Assembly (NCBI GenBank): GCA_035301545.1
Contig: DATGUA010000045.1
Span: 1 to 64,000 of the forward strand
DNA length: 64,000 nucleotides
Reading direction: 5' to 3'
Source: DATGUA01 sp035301545
GTDB taxonomy: Bacteria; Bacillota; Clostridia; Tissierellales; Tissierellaceae
Part shown: positions 34,302 to 43,373 of the stretch, in pieces
Position numbering within the stretch: position 1 is the stretch's first letter
Layout of the letters: every line of letters begins with the position of its first letter
Notes under the pieces: generated by a model
What the model saw: only the letters and a program-made list of their open reading frames with translations
The model's database searches: none
What the model was told of the DNA's origin: nothing
Program-made: the position numbers and the translations under genes

Positions 34302-34814
34302 ATGGATTTATCAAGTTTAATGAATAATGTTGATAAGGTTTATTATTTTGATGGTGAAGTTGTAAATCATGATTTAAATGAAGTTTTAGATGATTTTGAG
34401 ATTGTATCTCCTATTATGTATAGAGGAGAAATTGTAAAATTAGAGGGATCGAATATAATAAATGTCAATATTAATTATAAATATAAAACTAGATGTGATC
34501 GTTGTTTAAAGGATGCAATTAATAAAGTACAAACATCTTTATCAGGAAAATTGAAAGATTATGGAGATGCAAGTGAAAAAGAAGAAGAGAATGAAGAAGA
34601 TGTAATCTATCATAATAAAGGTTTTTTAAATTTAGATAAATATATAGTGATGGAAGTTGCTTCATCTTTGCCTATGAAATCTTTATGTAGTGAAGATTGT
34701 AAAGGGATTTGTCAACAATGCGGTTTAGATTTGAATGAAGGATCTTGTGATTGTACGGGTAATATAATAGACCCAAGACTAGAAAAGTTAAAAGATTTTA
34801 AAATAGAAGATTAA
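34302..34814 (+). CDS. yceD: YceD family protein (DUF177)
   Basis: YceD (DUF177) proteins are needed for 23S rRNA accumulation in plants and bacteria and are almost always encoded before rpmF. The 170-residue protein has CDRCLKDA in the middle, the family block SSLPMKSLCSEDCKGICQQCGLDLN, and CDC near the end, suggesting metal binding. ATG 34302 is preferred over GTG 34290, which overlaps the AGAGGTGA ribosome binding site. rpmF starts 13 bases downstream. Confidence 0.93.
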   Translation: MDLSSLMNNVDKVYYFDGEVVNHDLNEVLDDFEIVSPIMYRGEIVKLEGSNIINVNINYKYKTRCDRCLKDAINKVQTSLSGKLKDYGDASEKEEENEEDVIYHNKGFLNLDKYIVMEVASSLPMKSLCSEDCKGICQQCGLDLNEGSCDCTGNIIDPRLEKLKDFKIED

Positions 34815-34827
34815 GGAGGTGTTGTAA

Positions 34828-35007
34828 ATGGCAGTACCAAAGCGCCGAACTTCCAAAGCTAAAAAAAACAGCAGAAGAGCTTCAGCTTATAAATTAAATA
34901 AAGCTACTGTTTCAGAATGTCCACAATGTCATGAACCTAAATTACCTCATAGAGTATGTAGATCATGTGGTTATTATAAAAACAGAGAAGTTGTTAATGT
35001 TGAGTAA
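34828..35007 (+). CDS. rpmF: 50S ribosomal protein L32
   Basis: A 59-residue protein too short for many ORF filters. It begins MAVPKRRTSKAKKNSRRA, and has ECPQCHEPKLPHRVCRSCGYY, a four-cysteine zinc ribbon typical of L32. AAGGAGGTGTTGTAA precedes ATG 34828; the stop is TAA 35005-35007. A strong terminator follows, so yceD-rpmF form a short operon driven by the consensus promoter at 34242. Confidence 0.97.
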   Translation: MAVPKRRTSKAKKNSRRASAYKLNKATVSECPQCHEPKLPHRVCRSCGYYKNREVVNVE

Positions 35008-35013
35008 TCTAAG

Positions 35014-35043
35014 AAGATAGTAGACAAGTCTACTATCTTTTTT
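35014..35043 (+). terminator. Terminator after rpmF
   Basis: AAGATAGTAGA (35014-35024) pairs with TCTACTATCTT (35029-35039) around CAAG, followed by TTTT. An 11-bp stem and T-run make a strong intrinsic terminator. Confidence 0.9.
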
Positions 35044-35119
35044 AATTAGATATTGAAATTTTCTACTATAAGATATATATTAAGTATCAACAATATAATT
35101 ATATGAGGTGGAATGGCTT

Positions 35120-36142
35120 ATGAAAGTAATTGTAGATGGTATGGGTGGAGATAATGCTCCTATGGACATAGTAAAAGGTGTTACGGAGGCTGTAAGAGAA
35201 TATGATATTAATGTTATAATAGTAGGGAAAGAAAATATAATAGAAAATGAACTGAAAAAATATGATTATCCTAGAGATAATATAGAAGTATTAAATGCTA
35301 ATGATACTATAACTAATGAAGATGACCCTGTGATGGCAATACGAAGAAAAAAAGATGCATCAATGGTAGTAGGATTAAAGGCTTTAGCTGAAGGAAAAGG
35401 TGATGGATTCATTTCAGCTGGTAATACAGGGGCTTTATTATCAGGTGGATTATTTATTATTAAGAGAATTCAAGGGATAGAAAGGGCAGCAATAACAACT
35501 ATCTGTCCGACTAGCAAAGGGATCTCATTATTAGTAGATGCAGGGGCTAATGTAGATTCAAAACCACAATATTTAAAACAATTTGGAATAATGGGTTCTA
35601 TTTATATGGAAAAGGTTATGGGAATTGAAAATCCAAAAGTAGGATTGATAAATATAGGATCTGAAAAGGGAAAGGGTAATCAATTAGTTAAAGATACTTA
35701 TCCACTATTAGAAGATTCAAATATTAATTTTATAGGAAATGTAGAAAGTAGATATTTTTTAGAAGGTGCTGCAGATGTAATGGTTACAGATGGATTTGTA
35801 GGTAATGTCATGTTAAAACTTACTGAAGGAGTAGCAATGACATTATTTGATCAAATAAAGAATACTTTAATGTCTGATGCTAGATCTAAACTAGGAGGAT
35901 TTTTAATAAAGCCTGGTTTACAATCTATAAAAAAACAGCTAGATTATAGAGAATATGGTGGGGCACCTTTATTAGGTACTAGAAAACCTGTTATAAAAGC
36001 CCATGGTAGTTCTGATGCTTATGCTATTAAAAATGCAATAAGTTCATCTATTGATTTTATAAATAAAGATATTATTAGTGTAATAGAAAAAAATATTAAT
36101 AAAAATAATAATATTAATAAAAATAATAATAATAAAGAATAG
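35120..36142 (+). CDS. plsX: Phosphate acyltransferase PlsX
   Basis: PlsX forms acyl-phosphate from acyl-ACP for phosphatidic acid synthesis. Family blocks are VIVDGMGGDNAPMDIVKG, FISAGNTGALLSGGLFI, VDAGANVDSKPQYLKQFGIM, NIGSEKGKGN, FVGNVMLKLTEG and YGGAPLLGTRKPVIKAHGSS. ATG 35120 follows GAGGTGGAATGG; GTG 35108 lies in that site. The last about 16 residues (NINKNN repeated, then NNKE) are an asparagine-rich extension encoded by an 18-base tandem repeat, not part of the fold. acpP follows 10 bases later, a functional pairing with its substrate carrier. Confidence 0.95.
   Translation: MKVIVDGMGGDNAPMDIVKGVTEAVREYDINVIIVGKENIIENELKKYDYPRDNIEVLNANDTITNEDDPVMAIRRKKDASMVVGLKALAEGKGDGFISAGNTGALLSGGLFIIKRIQGIERAAITTICPTSKGISLLVDAGANVDSKPQYLKQFGIMGSIYMEKVMGIENPKVGLINIGSEKGKGNQLVKDTYPLLEDSNINFIGNVESRYFLEGAADVMVTDGFVGNVMLKLTEGVAMTLFDQIKNTLMSDARSKLGGFLIKPGLQSIKKQLDYREYGGAPLLGTRKPVIKAHGSSDAYAIKNAISSSIDFINKDIISVIEKNINKNNNINKNNNNKE
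36092..36127 (+). repeat. 18-bp tandem repeat at the 3' end of plsX
   Basis: Two identical copies of AATATTAATAAAAATAAT lie at 36092-36109 and 36110-36127, followed by AAT/AAG-type triplets to the stop. They encode NINKNN twice. The tract is likely to vary in length by slippage without breaking the reading frame, because the unit is a multiple of three. Confidence 0.85.
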
Positions 36143-36152
36143 GAGAGATAAT

Positions 36153-36383
36153 ATGGTTTTAGAGAAAATAAAAAATATATTAGGGAATCAATTTAATGTT
36201 GATGAGGATAGTATTAACGAGGATACTTCTTTTAGGGATGATCTAGACGCAGATTCATTAGATTTAGTAGAATTAATTATGGAATTAGAAGATGAGTTTG
36301 ATCTAGAAATTGAAGATGAGGAAGTAAATTCTATAGAAACTGTAGAAGATGCTTTGAATTATATAGAAAAAAGATCTAATTAA
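36153..36383 (+). CDS. acpP: Acyl carrier protein
   Basis: ACP carries acyl chains on a phosphopantetheine arm. The 76-residue acidic protein has the modification motif DLDADSLDLVELIMELEDEF, with the serine in DSL being the attachment site. AGGAGAGATAAT precedes the ATG. It lies between plsX and rnc, the normal clostridial order when the fab genes are elsewhere. Confidence 0.96.
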   Translation: MVLEKIKNILGNQFNVDEDSINEDTSFRDDLDADSLDLVELIMELEDEFDLEIEDEEVNSIETVEDALNYIEKRSN

Positions 36384-36397
36384 AGAGAATTAGGGGA

Positions 36398-37126
36398 ATG
36401 GTAATGAAAAGCCAGATAAAGAAAAATAAAAAATTATCACCTTTAGAAGATAATTTAAATTATAGTTTTAAAGATGATAATCTTGTTAAAAGAGCATTGA
36501 CTCATAGTTCCTATGCTAATGAACATCAATTAGGAATAACTAAAAGTAATGAAAGGCTAGAATTTTTAGGTGATACCATACTAAATTTGATAGTTAGTCA
36601 ATATTTGTATAATAAATATCCTAATTATCCAGAAGGGGAACTAACTAAAATAAGAGCTAAGGTTGTATGTGAATCTTCACTAGCATATGCTGCACGAAAA
36701 ATAGATCTAGGAAAATATCTTTTGTTAGGAAAAGGTGAGGAGGCTACTGGAGGTAGAAATAGGGAGTCAATATTAGCTGATGCTTGTGAGGCTATAGTGG
36801 GAGCTATTTATATAGATAGTGATTTTAAAACTACTAACAAATTTTTATTAGAGCAGTTTGAAGTAGATATAGTACATGCAGTAGCTAAAGGTGATTTATT
36901 TATAGATTACAAAACAGAATTACAAGAGAGGCTTCAAAGAAGTGGAAAAGTTAGGGTAGAATATGTAGTAAACAGAGAAGAAGGACCAGATCATAGTAAA
37001 ATCTTTTATATGGATATATTGATAAATGAACAAGTAGTAGGAACTGGGAGAGGTAGGAATAAAAAGGAAGCAGAACAAATGGCGGCAAAAGAAGCCTTGC
37101 TCTTATCAGGTGATTTTTTTGTATAA
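36398..37126 (+). CDS. rnc: Ribonuclease III
   Basis: RNase III cuts double-stranded RNA and matures rRNA. The catalytic signature NERLEFLGDTILNLIVSQYL, then GEEATGGRNRESILADACEAIVGAIY, and the C-terminal double-stranded-RNA-binding domain (YKTELQERLQRSGKVRVEYV, GRGRNKKEAEQMAAKEALL) are clear. Start ATG 36398 or 36404; both follow TTAGGGGA closely. Length about 240 residues. Its 3' end overlaps the next gene by 8 bases (TTG 37119) or more. Confidence 0.95.
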   Translation: MVMKSQIKKNKKLSPLEDNLNYSFKDDNLVKRALTHSSYANEHQLGITKSNERLEFLGDTILNLIVSQYLYNKYPNYPEGELTKIRAKVVCESSLAYAARKIDLGKYLLLGKGEEATGGRNRESILADACEAIVGAIYIDSDFKTTNKFLLEQFEVDIVHAVAKGDLFIDYKTELQERLQRSGKVRVEYVVNREEGPDHSKIFYMDILINEQVVGTGRGRNKKEAEQMAAKEALLLSGDFFV

Positions 37127-38237
37127 ACATTTTATAATACCAATTTTTGTACCTCATTTAGGATGTCCTCATGACTGTATATTTTGTAATCAAAAAAGAA
37201 TAGCTAGTGTATCTACAAATATAGATGAAAATGATGTTAAAAGTATTATAGATGAGTATCTAGGTTACTTTACTAAAAAAGCTTTTATCGAAGTTGCATT
37301 TTATGGTGGTAGTTTTACAGCTATAGATATGGATGTCCAAAATAAACTCTTAGAAGTCCCATTAAAATATAAGAAGGAAGGTTTAATTGATGGGATTCGA
37401 CTATCTACTAGACCCGATGCTATTAGTGATGATATTTTAAAGAATCTTAGACAATATGATGTAGATACTATCGAATTAGGGGCTCAATCTATGGATCAAG
37501 GAGTTTTAAATACTAGTGCCAGAGGCCATAGTACTACAGATATAATAAAAGCTTCTAAACTAATTAAAAAATATAATTTTAGATTAGGATTACAAATGAT
37601 GGTAGGATTACCTAAATCAAGTTTAGATATAGAGTTAAAAACTGCAGAACATTTTATTAATTTAGAGCCTGATTGTGTTAGAATATATCCTACATTAGTC
37701 ATTAAGGATACTTATCTAGAGGATCTATACATGAGGGGAGAATATAATCCTCTAGATTTAAAAGAAGCTATCGAAGTATGTAGTATATTGTTAATGTTGT
37801 TTCATTTAAATAATATAAATGTTATACGTATCGGTTTACAGCCAACAAATAGTATGCAATTAGGAAAAGATGTAAAATCTGGGCCATTTCATCCTGCTTT
37901 TAGACAGTTAGTTGAGTCTTATATATATAAAAATGTTATAGATTATTATTTAGATCATTATGATAGTAATATTGAAGGTAAAATACTGAAAATTAAAACT
38001 AAATCTGAGTATATCTCTAATATTGCTGGACAAAATTCTACAAATAAAAAACATTGGATAAAAAGGTATAATCTAAAGAATATAAAATTTCACCAAATAG
38101 ATAGTGACAATTTTATTGTTTCTATAGGTGAGGAAGAAAATAAGGTGGATTTAAACTTTTTAAGAGAATTATTTATAGAATATTATTTAAAAAATAGACA
38201 GGATGTTAAATATGGGAGGAGAATTCAATATAGATAG
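37119..38237 (+). CDS. Elp3/MiaB/NifB-like radical SAM protein of unknown substrate
   Basis: A 372-residue radical SAM protein. The N-terminal CPHDCIFCNQKRI is the CxxxCxxC 4Fe-4S motif, followed by VAFYGGSFTAID, IRLSTRPDAISDDIL, DTIELGAQSMDQGVL, LGLQMMVGLPKSS and VRIYPTLVIKDTYLE, the pattern of Elp3-like radical SAM enzymes. It lacks the GNAT domain of true Elp3. Homologues lie between rnc and smc in many Clostridia, but I know no assigned substrate; RNA modification is plausible. Start TTG 37119 follows AGGTGAT inside the end of rnc; GTG 37110 is the alternative. The gene is translationally coupled to rnc, and smc follows at once. Confidence 0.85.
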   Translation: MYKHFIIPIFVPHLGCPHDCIFCNQKRIASVSTNIDENDVKSIIDEYLGYFTKKAFIEVAFYGGSFTAIDMDVQNKLLEVPLKYKKEGLIDGIRLSTRPDAISDDILKNLRQYDVDTIELGAQSMDQGVLNTSARGHSTTDIIKASKLIKKYNFRLGLQMMVGLPKSSLDIELKTAEHFINLEPDCVRIYPTLVIKDTYLEDLYMRGEYNPLDLKEAIEVCSILLMLFHLNNINVIRIGLQPTNSMQLGKDVKSGPFHPAFRQLVESYIYKNVIDYYLDHYDSNIEGKILKIKTKSEYISNIAGQNSTNKKHWIKRYNLKNIKFHQIDSDNFIVSIGEEENKVDLNFLRELFIEYYLKNRQDVKYGRRIQYR

Positions 38238-38248
38238 GGGTGTTAAAT

Positions 38249-41200
38249 TTGTACTTGAAAAGAGTTGAGATGCAAGGATTTAAATCTTTTGCTAATAAAA
38301 CAGAAATTGAATTCGAAAAAGACATTACTGCTATAGTAGGGCCAAATGGAAGTGGAAAGAGTAATATATCTGATGCTATAAGATGGGTTTTAGGAGAGCA
38401 GAGTATTAAGAATTTGAGAGGAAATAAGATGGAAGATGTTATCTTTTCAGGTACAAATCAAAGACGAGCATTAGGATTTGCTGAGGTTAGTATGCATTTT
38501 GATAATAAAGATAGACATATTCCTATAGATTATAATGAAGTTGCTGTTACTAGGAGGATGTTTAGATCAGGAGAAAGTGAATTTTATATTAATAAAAGTC
38601 CATGTAGATTAAAAGATATACGTGAATTATTTATGGATACTGGAATTGGTAAAGATGGATATTCTATTATTGGGCAAGGTAGAATAGATGAAATATTAAG
38701 TAATAGGCCAGAGGATAGAAGAAGTATATTTGAAGAGGCAGCTGGTATAGTAAAATATAAGAATAAAAAACAAGATGGAGAACGAAAACTACTAAATGTA
38801 GAAGATAATATTATTAGAATAAAAGATGTATTAAGTGAAATTTCTCATCAAGAAAAGGGATTAGCTATAGAAGCTAATAAAGCTAGGAAATTTACAGCTT
38901 TATATGATGAATTAAAAAGCTTAGAAGTGAATTTATATATAAAAGATATTAATGAATTAAATATCAAAATTCATGATATAAAGATGAAAATGAAAAAAAG
39001 TTTACAAGAGATAGAAGATATGAAAGACTTAGAAATTAAAATGAAAAGTAAATTTAAGGTTTTTAACGAAGAAATAGATAAGAAAAATGAGAAAATAGAA
39101 ATAGCAAAAGCAAAACAATCTAAAATAATAAAGAATATAGAAAAAAATAGAAATCAGATAAAGATATTAGAAGAACAAAATAGGCATCGAAAAGAAGATC
39201 AAAATAGGATAAATGAAGAAATAAAGAATTTAAAAGAACTTATAAGTAGGATAGATAAAAAAAATGGTGATTTGAATTTAGAATATAATTTGATTGAGAA
39301 AGATTATAATAATATTTATAAGGATTTTAAATTTGAAAATAAGAAACTATTAGATATAAATAATAATATTGATGATAAAGAAGAGCAATTAGAAGTAGAA
39401 AAAGGTAAGACTATAGAAATTCATAATAATATATCTCATTTAAAAAATCAATTAGAAAACATTAAGTCATTTGATAAAAATATTTATATAAGATTAGAAA
39501 AATTGAAGAAAAATATAGATTTATTAAAAAGAGATAAAGAAAGTATAAATGAAAATATTGAGAGTCTATTATCTAAAAAGAAAGAAATACAAAAATCTTT
39601 AGAAGTTCTTAAAATGGACAGAAAAAAATATAATTTAAAAGAAGAAGAAAATAAAAAAACATTAGATGATATTTCTAGGGATGTAAAATCTAAAGAAATT
39701 GAATTAGAAGGGATAACTTCTAATTATAAATTATATCAGAATATGGAAGAGTATTATGAAGGTTATTATAAAGGTGTTAAAAACTTTTTAAATGCTATTC
39801 AAAATTCTCATATTAGTGATAAAGGTTATATAGGATTAGTAGTAAATCTTTTAAAGGTAGAAAGGAAGTATGAAAAGGCCATAGAAGTGAGTCTAGGATC
39901 CCGTTTACAAAATGTAGTATTAGAGAAAGAACATGATGCTAAGGATATGATTCATTTTCTTAAAAGTAATAACAAAGGTAGAGTAACCTTTTTACCTTTA
40001 AATGTTGTTAAAGGAAATCCAGTAAATATAGATATTAAGTCACTAAAAGGAAATGGTGTTTTAGGATTAGGACATGATTTAATTGAATATGACAATAAAT
40101 ACAAAAATTTATTTGAATATTTATTAGGGAGAACAATTATTGTAGATAATATTGATAATGGCATTAAATTAGCTAATAAATTTAATCATAGATATCGAAT
40201 AGTAACATTAAATGGGGATATACTTAATCCGGGAGGAGCCCTTACTGGTGGAAGTTATAATAATAATTTTAGTTTAATCCGGAGGAAAAACAAAATAAAA
40301 CAATTAAAAAATAAAATAAGTTTTTATAAAAAGGAGATTAGCAGATTAGAGGAAGAGAAAAGGTTAAGTTTGAATCGGTATAATGATAATAATAAGAAAA
40401 GAATGTGGATTAATAAAAAAATTAATAATAAAGAATTAAAGTTTATAGAGTTAAATAATCAAGAAAATAATTCGATAAAAGAGTTAGATAGACTGGATAA
40501 AGAGATTGAAAATACAATGAGTGAAATGAAATCATTAGAAGAAGAAACAAAAGAGTTTAAAGGAAAGAAATCTTCATATATCCAAAAATTAAAGGAATTA
40601 AAAATTAAATCTGAAAAATTTGATCAAACTGTTAAGAATTTAAATGAAGAATTAGCTGAAGATAAAAAAAATAAAGATGAGATCTATGACGAAGTAACAA
40701 ATTATAAAATAGAATTAAATAATTTGAAAAATATGATGGGAAATATAAATAATAATATTAAAAATAATGAGCAAGAAAAGAGGAACAGTAACTGTAATTT
40801 AAATAACCAGAAAGAGGCATTAAAGTCTATATATAATGATATACAGACAATTCTACAAAGGAAAAATAATCTTTCTAAAGAAATTAAAAACAAGAAAGTA
40901 TTAGAAATATCACTAGCTAAAGATATAGAGAAAATTAATATAGAGAAAGAGCATAATATTGATCAATCTAAAAAGATAGAAGACAAAATAAAAGAAATAA
41001 ATAAGACCTTATTGTTAACAGAAAAAAACAAAAATCAATATGATTTAATGTTGTCTAAATATGAATTACAGTATGAAAATAAAAATAGAAGAATATTTGA
41101 AGATTATGAATTAAATTATGATTCAGCTTTAGAGCTTGAAAGTGAATCTATAAATCTTAAAAATGCTAAACAACAAATATCTAAATTAAAGAAATCTATT

Positions 41201-41824
41201 AAAAGGTTAGGTAATGTTAATTTATCTTCCTTAGAAGATTATAAAACTGTAAAAGAAAGATTAGACTTCTTAGAAGAGCAACTTATGGATTTAACTAATA
41301 GTAAAGAAAATCTTAATATTTTAATAAAAGATATGGAAAGAGTAATGAGAAAAGAATTTAAAGAATCTTTTAAGAAAATAAATCAAAATTTTTCAAAAAT
41401 TTTTTCTATATTATTTGATGGAGGTGTAGCTACATTAGAATTAGATAATGATTCAGATATTCTAGAAGCTGGAATTAATATAAAAGTTCAACCTCCAGGA
41501 AAGAAGTTGCAAAATATTAGTCTGCTATCAGGAGGTGAAAAGTCTTTAACAGCCGTAGCTTTATTATTTGCAATACTAGAATTTAAGCCCTCACCATTTT
41601 GTATTTTAGATGAAATAGATGCATCTTTAGATGAAGCTAATATTAATAAATATACAAGTTATCTTAAAGAAATAAATAAAAACACCCAGTTTATTTTAAT
41701 AACTCATCAAAAAACAACTATGGAAATTGCTAATGTATTATATGGGGTAACTATGGCAGAAAAGGGAATTAGTAGATTAATATCGGTAAAATTAGAAGAT
41801 TATATAGATAATTTAGTGAGCTAG
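38249..41824 (+). CDS. smc: Chromosome segregation SMC protein
   Basis: Smc is the ATPase of the condensin complex that compacts and separates chromosomes. The protein of about 1191 residues has an N-terminal ATP-binding head (GPNGSGKSNISDAIRWVLGE), two long lysine/glutamate-rich coiled coils, a central hinge (about residues 515-670, with GYIGLVVNLL and GALTGGSYNNNF), and the C-terminal ABC signature LLSGGEKSLTAVALLFAI with Walker B FCILDEIDASLDEANI. TTG 38249 is chosen, because AGGGGTG overlaps the alternative GTG 38240. scpA/scpB are not in the window. ftsY follows 10 bases later. Confidence 0.96.
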   Translation: MYLKRVEMQGFKSFANKTEIEFEKDITAIVGPNGSGKSNISDAIRWVLGEQSIKNLRGNKMEDVIFSGTNQRRALGFAEVSMHFDNKDRHIPIDYNEVAVTRRMFRSGESEFYINKSPCRLKDIRELFMDTGIGKDGYSIIGQGRIDEILSNRPEDRRSIFEEAAGIVKYKNKKQDGERKLLNVEDNIIRIKDVLSEISHQEKGLAIEANKARKFTALYDELKSLEVNLYIKDINELNIKIHDIKMKMKKSLQEIEDMKDLEIKMKSKFKVFNEEIDKKNEKIEIAKAKQSKIIKNIEKNRNQIKILEEQNRHRKEDQNRINEEIKNLKELISRIDKKNGDLNLEYNLIEKDYNNIYKDFKFENKKLLDINNNIDDKEEQLEVEKGKTIEIHNNISHLKNQLENIKSFDKNIYIRLEKLKKNIDLLKRDKESINENIESLLSKKKEIQKSLEVLKMDRKKYNLKEEENKKTLDDISRDVKSKEIELEGITSNYKLYQNMEEYYEGYYKGVKNFLNAIQNSHISDKGYIGLVVNLLKVERKYEKAIEVSLGSRLQNVVLEKEHDAKDMIHFLKSNNKGRVTFLPLNVVKGNPVNIDIKSLKGNGVLGLGHDLIEYDNKYKNLFEYLLGRTIIVDNIDNGIKLANKFNHRYRIVTLNGDILNPGGALTGGSYNNNFSLIRRKNKIKQLKNKISFYKKEISRLEEEKRLSLNRYNDNNKKRMWINKKINNKELKFIELNNQENNSIKELDRLDKEIENTMSEMKSLEEETKEFKGKKSSYIQKLKELKIKSEKFDQTVKNLNEELAEDKKNKDEIYDEVTNYKIELNNLKNMMGNINNNIKNNEQEKRNSNCNLNNQKEALKSIYNDIQTILQRKNNLSKEIKNKKVLEISLAKDIEKINIEKEHNIDQSKKIEDKIKEINKTLLLTEKNKNQYDLMLSKYELQYENKNRRIFEDYELNYDSALELESESINLKNAKQQISKLKKSIKRLGNVNLSSLEDYKTVKERLDFLEEQLMDLTNSKENLNILIKDMERVMRKEFKESFKKINQNFSKIFSILFDGGVATLELDNDSDILEAGINIKVQPPGKKLQNISLLSGGEKSLTAVALLFAILEFKPSPFCILDEIDASLDEANINKYTSYLKEINKNTQFILITHQKTTMEIANVLYGVTMAEKGISRLISVKLEDYIDNLVS

Positions 41825-41834
41825 GAGGGAAATA

Positions 41835-42908
41835 ATGTTTAAATGGTTTAAAGATAAATTTGATAATGGTAAGGAGGATGAAGCGGAAATAGATTCAGCT
41901 GCTGAGACAAATAAAGATAACATTGAGGATTCTCAAGAAGGAAAAATTAAAGACGAATACTTAGATGAAAAAGAGACACAAGAACAGAAAAAACAAGGCT
42001 TTTTTGAAAAATTAATGAGCGGTATGACTAAAACACGTAAAGAAATGACAGATAAAATGGATGAAATTTTATCTAAATATAAAAAAGTCGATGAAGAGTT
42101 ATTTGAAGATTTAGAAGAAATGTTAGTAACTGCTGATGTAGGTGTAAATACAACTATGGAATTAATTGATAGGTTAAGAGATAGAGTTAAAGAGGAAAGG
42201 ATTACAGACCCTAATCTAGTAAAGGAATTACTTAAAGACGAAATTAATATATTAATGAGAGAATCTATTAAAGATAATTCTTTGACTGTTGAACCTAGTC
42301 CTGCTGTAATATTAGTAGTAGGTGTTAATGGTGTAGGAAAGACTACTACTATAGGAAAGCTAGCACATAGATTTAGACAAGAAGATAAAAAGGTTTTAGT
42401 TGCAGCTGGAGACACTTTTAGAGCCGCTGCTATAGAACAGTTAGAAGAATGGGGTAATAGAGCAGGAGTTGGAATTATATCTCATAGTGAAGGTGCAGAT
42501 CCAGCAGCAGTTGTATATGATGGAGTCCATGCTGCAAAAGCTAGAAAGACAGATGTTTTAATCTGTGATACTGCAGGTAGGCTCCATAACAAATCTAATT
42601 TAATGAATGAATTAAATAAAATTTTTAGGGTTGTTGAGAGAGAGTATAATGAAGCTAGGAAAGAGGTTTTATTAGTGTTAGATGCTACAACAGGACAAAA
42701 TGCTATAAATCAAGCCAAAGTGTTTAAAGATGTAGCTAACATAACAGGAATAGCTTTAACAAAGTTAGATGGAACTGCTAAAGGTGGAGTGGTGATTGCA
42801 TTACAGGCAGAATTAGGGATTCCGATAAAATTAGTTGGAGTAGGAGAAGGAATAGATGATTTACAACCTTTTATAGCTGAAGATTTTGTAGAGACAATAT
42901 TTAATTAA
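41835..42908 (+). CDS. ftsY: Signal recognition particle receptor FtsY
   Basis: FtsY is the membrane-associated GTPase that receives the ribosome-SRP complex. It has an acidic N-terminal A domain (about residues 8-55), then the NG domain: GVNGVGKTTTIGKLAHRF (P-loop), AAGDTFRAAAIEQLEEW, DTAGRLHNKSNLMNEL, LVLDATTGQNAINQAK, TKLDGTAKGG and GVGEGIDDLQPF. Length 357 residues. AGGAGGGAAATA precedes the ATG. ffh and ylxM follow, so the SRP proteins are grouped. Confidence 0.96.
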   Translation: MFKWFKDKFDNGKEDEAEIDSAAETNKDNIEDSQEGKIKDEYLDEKETQEQKKQGFFEKLMSGMTKTRKEMTDKMDEILSKYKKVDEELFEDLEEMLVTADVGVNTTMELIDRLRDRVKEERITDPNLVKELLKDEINILMRESIKDNSLTVEPSPAVILVVGVNGVGKTTTIGKLAHRFRQEDKKVLVAAGDTFRAAAIEQLEEWGNRAGVGIISHSEGADPAAVVYDGVHAAKARKTDVLICDTAGRLHNKSNLMNELNKIFRVVEREYNEARKEVLLVLDATTGQNAINQAKVFKDVANITGIALTKLDGTAKGGVVIALQAELGIPIKLVGVGEGIDDLQPFIAEDFVETIFN

Positions 42909-42912
42909 TGTA

Positions 42913-42941
42913 TTGACAAAATTTTTAATAAGATATAAAAT
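42913..42941 (+). promoter_or_regulatory. Promoter upstream of ylxM-ffh
   Basis: TTGACA (42913-42918), a 17-base spacer and TAAAAT (42936-42941) form a near-consensus promoter directly after the ftsY stop. Initiation near 42948 would fall inside the following hairpin. Confidence 0.6.
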
Positions 42942-42975
42942 AATGCTGTCAAGGGAAAAGCTTGACAGCATTATT
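42939..42975 (+). repeat. 15-bp hairpin in the ylxM leader
   Basis: AATAATGCTGTCAAG (42939-42953) and CTTGACAGCATTATT (42961-42975) are perfectly complementary with the loop GGAAAAG. No T-run follows on the plus strand; the ylxM ribosome binding site and start come within 15 bases. On the minus strand the stem is followed by TTTTATAT. It may be a transcriptional boundary for ftsY or a leader structure for ylxM. Confidence 0.7.
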
Positions 42976-42989
42976 AAAGTGGTGATATA

Positions 42990-43373
42990 ATGATTGAGAA
43001 AATGATTAAATTTGGAACATTATTCGATTTCTATGGCAATTTACTAAGTGTAAGGCAATATAATGTAATGGAAATGTTTTATTTACAAGATTTATCCTTA
43101 AGTGAAATAGGTATTGAATTAAATATTACTAGACAAGGTGTATATGATAATCTCAAAAGAGCCGAGGATAATCTTAATAGATATGAGGATATTTTAGGAT
43201 TAGTAGAAAAATTTAAAGAAAATCATAAAGATATTGAAAAGATATTAAATATTGCTAAAGATATTAATAAGATAGCAATAACCAAAAATGATATAGAAAT
43301 CCTAAATAAAACAAAAGTAATTAAGGATATAAGCTTTAAGATATTAGAGAATAGCTGGGAGGTTATAGATTAA
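42990..43373 (+). CDS. ylxM: YlxM family SRP-associated HTH protein
   Basis: YlxM is a small helix-turn-helix protein always encoded just before ffh; in streptococci it modulates SRP activity. The 127-residue sequence has LFDFYGNLLSVRQYNVMEMF, YLQDLSLSEIGIELNITRQG and VYDNLKRAEDNL, the sigma-70 region-4-like helix-turn-helix. AGTGGTGATATA precedes ATG 42990. Its stop and the ffh start overlap (TTAATGG), showing coupling. Confidence 0.93.
   Translation: MIEKMIKFGTLFDFYGNLLSVRQYNVMEMFYLQDLSLSEIGIELNITRQGVYDNLKRAEDNLNRYEDILGLVEKFKENHKDIEKILNIAKDINKIAITKNDIEILNKTKVIKDISFKILENSWEVID

Noticed and set aside
41933..42415. 160-codon minus-strand frame opposite ftsY
   Set aside because: Shadow of ftsY; low-complexity Ser/Leu composition and no ribosome binding site.
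42962..42991. TTGACA-18-TATAAT promoter-like pair overlapping the ylxM start
   Set aside because: It would initiate transcription inside ylxM; the TTGACA is part of the hairpin arm and the TATAAT is the start-codon region. Probably coincidence.
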